This document shows positions 14,885 through 17,927 of a stretch of DNA of 17,927 nucleotides, one piece after another. This DNA is from an uncultured Methanomassiliicoccales archaeon. GTDB taxonomy: Archaea; Thermoplasmatota; Thermoplasmata; Methanomassiliicoccales; Methanomethylophilaceae. Position numbers and translations under genes: made by a program. The notes beneath the pieces were generated by a model. It was not told where the DNA came from. It saw nothing but the letters and a program-made list of their open reading frames with translations, and ran no database searches. Numbering within the stretch: position 1 is the first letter of the stretch; each line of letters begins with the position of its first letter. The stretch spans positions 1-17,927 of the forward strand of contig CAKQHC010000021.1 of assembly GCA_934234005.1 (NCBI GenBank), read 5' to 3'.

Positions 14885-14917
14885 ATTAAAATATACAATT
14901 AGCAACCGGATAGGTGA
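14885..14917 (+). promoter_or_regulatory. Probable cobN promoter and ribosome binding site
   Basis: A TATA-like TTAAAATATAC (about 14886-14896) and GGTGA (14913-14917) precede ATG 14922. The TATA is only about 25 bases from the ATG, so a transcript starting there would be nearly leaderless. I do not see the TTGGAT-N5-ATCCAA palindrome here, so cobN either has separate control or is read through from the set 2 permease genes. Confidence 0.35.
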
Positions 14918-14921
14918 ACAC

Positions 14922-17900
14922 ATGAAGATAACGAATATCTCGATAGGAACGAAGGACGGTACCGTACTGAATTCCGCGGCAGATAGTCTGGTGTCCGAGG
15001 GTTTCGGGATAGAAATTTCATGTTACGATTCATATCAGCTCAACGAAGATCCGGTTGTTTTCGCAAAAATGCTGGACGATGTTAACGATTCTGATTTTAT
15101 TACAATCCATGTCCACGGAGATACGTCGTATTTGAAGCGTTTCCAGCGCCTTAAAGAATGTCTCGATTCTGGCAGAGATGCAATTCTCGTCTGTACGGAC
15201 GATTGTGTTACGGTTTCGTTCCGTTATCTGTTCCGCGGAAACGACGGCGATTATTTCAAACTGCAGACATTTCTTACTTTGGGAGGTATGGAAAACCACA
15301 AATCCTTCCTCAAATGGGCTTTAAATCGCTTCGAAGGTGCGGACACAGAGGTTCCGGAACCGGTACGTCCTCCCGCACAGGGAATTTATTATCCGGGAAA
15401 GCCGATTGATTTTACCGAATACATATCATCGATGGACCGTACAAAACCGTGTATCGGAGTATTCTTCTATCAGAAACAATGGCTTACCGGCAACACAAAG
15501 GCCATAGATGCGCTGATAAAAGAGATTGAAAGACATGATGCTACGCCGGTAGCGGTCTTCCTGAAGACATACGAAGAAGAGATCTCCGGATCGATCGGAG
15601 TCGAGAGGATACTGAAAGAATACCTTACGGACGGGAATGGTCCGATTCTTCAGGCCATTATAGAAACAATGTCTTTTTCGCAGACGCTGATCTCCAAACC
15701 GGGTTGCGGAGAACAGGCGGGAGACAGCAACTGTCTGTCGGAATACGGCGTACCCGTTATTCAGGCAATGACAACCAACGCTGCGGCAGCAGATTGGATG
15801 AACGACATAAACGGTTTGTCTCCGTCGGAAATTGCATACGACATAGTTCATCCGGAGTTTGACGGACAAATAATTTCAGTACCGTGTGCCAGCACCGAAA
15901 TCGACGGTTCCGGGGCACGTGTCAATATGCCGTTGGCGGACAGAACAAAACGTGTTGCGGACACTGCCGTAATGTGGGCGCGTTTGGGTATGAAAAACAA
16001 CGCGGACAAGAAGGTTGCCGTGCTGCTGTATATGTACCCTCCGAAGAATGCCAATGCCGGCGGGGCATCAGGATTGGATACATTCCGCAGTGTAGTATCT
16101 CTGCTGAACAGGCTGAAGGACATCGGTTACACCGTATCCGACATTCCCGATTCTCCGAAATTATTGGCAGACAGGCTTCTCGAGAATCTGACGAATGATT
16201 TCAGTATGCTGTCCGACGAATCCGTAAGAAACAGAGCCGCCGATACGGTAGGAAAAGATGTTTATGACAAATGGTACTCCGAACTGAGCGAAAAAGCCCG
16301 TTCCGCATTGGAGGACGGATGGGGAAAACCCATGGGCGACGTGGCGGTCGTTGACGGAAAGGCAGCGATTCCGGGAATATTGTTCGGAAACGTGTTCGTA
16401 GGATTCCAACCGGACAGGGGAAGAGACAGTCAGCGCGATTATCACAATCCAAATATCGTGATGCCCCACCAATATCTTGCGTTTTACAGGTGGTTAAGAT
16501 ATGTTTTCGGCGCAGATGCATTGATTCATGTGGGAACCCACGGCACTTTGGAATGGCTTCCCGGCAAATCCGTAGCTTTGTCATCCGATTGCTGTCCGGA
16601 TTTCGTTATGGACTCTGTTCCGGATATTTATCCGTATATAATCGGAAATCCGGGAGAGGGCATACAGGCCAAACGGAGGGCATCCGCGGTAATCGTCGAT
16701 CATATGATTCCTGCTATGGTCCGTTCAGGAGGATATGACGATTTGGAAGGTTTGGAGTCTGTTTTGCAGACATATATGAATGCATCCGCACAGGGTCAGA
16801 CCGGCAAACTGCCGGCTATTGTTTCTGAAATACGCGGATATGCGGACAGAATGGAGATATACGGCGATATCGGTCTGTCAAAGGATTGTTCCGACTCGGA
16901 ATTGGAGAATGCTGTCGATGGACTGTACGACTACACGGTTGATCTGAAGCACAATCTCATCAAAGACGGATTGCACACATTGGGCGAGGTTCCGTGCGGC
17001 AAACGTTTGGAAGAGATGGTGTATTCTCTTACCAGGGTGCCGAACGGAGAGATACCGTCGCTTCGCGATTCCGTTGCATCAACATTGGGATACGATGCAC
17101 ACGCTCTGCTTTCGGATCCGTGCGGATACACCGGAGGAACGCTTAACGGAACATTATCCGAAGATATAGAAGTCCGTACCGAATCTTTGATTCACAGCAT
17201 GTCCGAATGTGATTTTAACTGCAGTCTCTGCAGGGAATATTCCGACGGTAATGCAGATTTGGAAAAAGTCATTTGTTTCATCTGCGAAACCCTGATACCG
17301 GCTATACGCAGCATGGGGCGCGAATTGGATTCCGTATCGGAGGCTCTTTCCGGACGGTTTGTGGAACCGGGCCCGTCCGGGTGTCCTACGCGCGGAAGGG
17401 CACAGCTGCTGCCTACCGGACGCAATTTTTACTCTTTGGATCCGGATTCCATACCGTGGCATTCCAGCTGGAATATCGGAGTGTCTCTGGCAGATCAGAT
17501 GCTGGAGCGTTATATCGGGGATTACGGCACATATCCGCATGAAATAGGCATCGTTTTGTGGGCCACCGATACGATGAAAACAGGCGGAGACGATGTGGCC
17601 TATATCCTTTGGCTGTTGGGAGTCAGACCGGTTTGGGCCAATTCCGACAGAGTAATCGGTTTTGAAATAATACCTTTGGAAGAATTGGGAAGGCCGAGAA
17701 TAGACGTTGCCGTGAGAATAAGTGGACTGTTCAGAGATACATTTCCCAATCTGGCCAATTATATAGACGATGCCGTAAAGGCTGTAATGTCGTTGGACGA
17801 ATCCGAAGAGGACAATTACATTTTGGCAAATCTCCGCAAAGATGTTGTCGAATCCATTGCTGCAGGCATTCCAGAAGACGCCGCACGCGAGGAAGCATCG

Positions 17901-17927
17901 GTACGCATATTCGGGGATGCACCCGGT
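14922..17927 (+). CDS. cobN: CobN-type chelatase large subunit (partial, runs off the right edge)
   Basis: ATG 14922 opens a frame without stops to the window end, with 1002 codons visible; family members are usually about 1200-1300 residues, so some 200-300 are missing. CobN/BchH-type subunits bind the tetrapyrrole and insert the metal using ATP hydrolysis by ChlI/ChlD. Conserved blocks seen are HVGTHGTLEWLPGK (536-549), PTGRNFYSLDP (from 831), LLGVRPVW, RISGLFRDTFPN and, at the edge, RIFGDAPG. Known members insert cobalt (aerobic CobN) or magnesium (BchH); archaeal members often have no proven metal. The ChlI and ChlD partners lie at 6785-9717. The symbol denotes the family, not a proven cobalt activity. 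Confidence 0.9.
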   Translation, partial: MKITNISIGTKDGTVLNSAADSLVSEGFGIEISCYDSYQLNEDPVVFAKMLDDVNDSDFITIHVHGDTSYLKRFQRLKECLDSGRDAILVCTDDCVTVSFRYLFRGNDGDYFKLQTFLTLGGMENHKSFLKWALNRFEGADTEVPEPVRPPAQGIYYPGKPIDFTEYISSMDRTKPCIGVFFYQKQWLTGNTKAIDALIKEIERHDATPVAVFLKTYEEEISGSIGVERILKEYLTDGNGPILQAIIETMSFSQTLISKPGCGEQAGDSNCLSEYGVPVIQAMTTNAAAADWMNDINGLSPSEIAYDIVHPEFDGQIISVPCASTEIDGSGARVNMPLADRTKRVADTAVMWARLGMKNNADKKVAVLLYMYPPKNANAGGASGLDTFRSVVSLLNRLKDIGYTVSDIPDSPKLLADRLLENLTNDFSMLSDESVRNRAADTVGKDVYDKWYSELSEKARSALEDGWGKPMGDVAVVDGKAAIPGILFGNVFVGFQPDRGRDSQRDYHNPNIVMPHQYLAFYRWLRYVFGADALIHVGTHGTLEWLPGKSVALSSDCCPDFVMDSVPDIYPYIIGNPGEGIQAKRRASAVIVDHMIPAMVRSGGYDDLEGLESVLQTYMNASAQGQTGKLPAIVSEIRGYADRMEIYGDIGLSKDCSDSELENAVDGLYDYTVDLKHNLIKDGLHTLGEVPCGKRLEEMVYSLTRVPNGEIPSLRDSVASTLGYDAHALLSDPCGYTGGTLNGTLSEDIEVRTESLIHSMSECDFNCSLCREYSDGNADLEKVICFICETLIPAIRSMGRELDSVSEALSGRFVEPGPSGCPTRGRAQLLPTGRNFYSLDPDSIPWHSSWNIGVSLADQMLERYIGDYGTYPHEIGIVLWATDTMKTGGDDVAYILWLLGVRPVWANSDRVIGFEIIPLEELGRPRIDVAVRISGLFRDTFPNLANYIDDAVKAVMSLDESEEDNYILANLRKDVVESIAAGIPEDAAREEASVRIFGDAPG

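Noticed and set aside
1..17927. CRISPR array, insertion sequence or prophage
   Set aside because: There are no regularly spaced direct repeats, no transposase or integrase, and no terminal inverted repeats with target duplications that I could see.

Overview
The window looks like a chromosomal segment of an archaeon, most likely a methanogen and perhaps one of the Methanomassiliicoccales (inference). Pointers are TATA-type promoters without -10/-35 boxes, GGTG(A)-type ribosome binding sites, substrate-binding proteins held by an N-terminal membrane helix and carrying dockerin-like domains, a ChlI/ChlD/CobN chelatase set, and a methanogen-style two-cluster ferredoxin. The lineage cannot be fixed from this window alone.

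Layout, left to right. (1) Positions 2-160, + strand: the C-terminal tail of a protein that resembles the nitrogenase component 1 (NifD/CfbD-like) family. It is followed by a hairpin shared with the convergent block. (2) Positions 193-6328, - strand, read right to left: an FecE/BtuD-type ATPase, a dockerin-like/FecB-type binding protein, two FecCD/BtuC-type permeases, and then an ABC-2 exporter (ATPase and permease). (3) Positions 6329-6784: a gene-poor region with the promoters of ATPase 1 and chlI, a strong dyad and an unassigned stretch. (4) Positions 6785-9717, + strand: chlI and chlD, overlapping by 19 bases. (5) Positions 9671-10306, - strand: a ferredoxin-like protein whose 3' end overlaps chlD. 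(6) Positions 10401-14853, + strand: a second, paralogous ATPase, dockerin-like binding protein and two permeases. (7) From 14922 to the window edge, + strand: cobN, with 1002 codons visible.

The two transporter sets flank the chelatase genes and have the same internal order. In both, the ATPase has its own promoter, the binding protein has a second promoter, and a 7-bp-stem hairpin sits 8-10 bases after the binding protein stop and before the first permease. Five promoters (ATPase 1, binding protein 1, chlI, ATPase 2, binding protein 2) carry a related 17-bp palindrome, approximately TTGGAT-N5-ATCCAA, at or just after the TATA box. This is the strongest sign that the window is one regulon.

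The suggested picture is an island that brings in a metal, metallophore or tetrapyrrole through two FecBCD-type systems and performs ATP-driven metal chelation into (or handling of) a tetrapyrrole with ChlI-ChlD-CobN. Redox partners (ferredoxin, nitrogenase-like protein) may be nearby, and an ABC-2 exporter is attached to one arm. The metal, the ligand and the controlling repressor cannot be read from the sequence.
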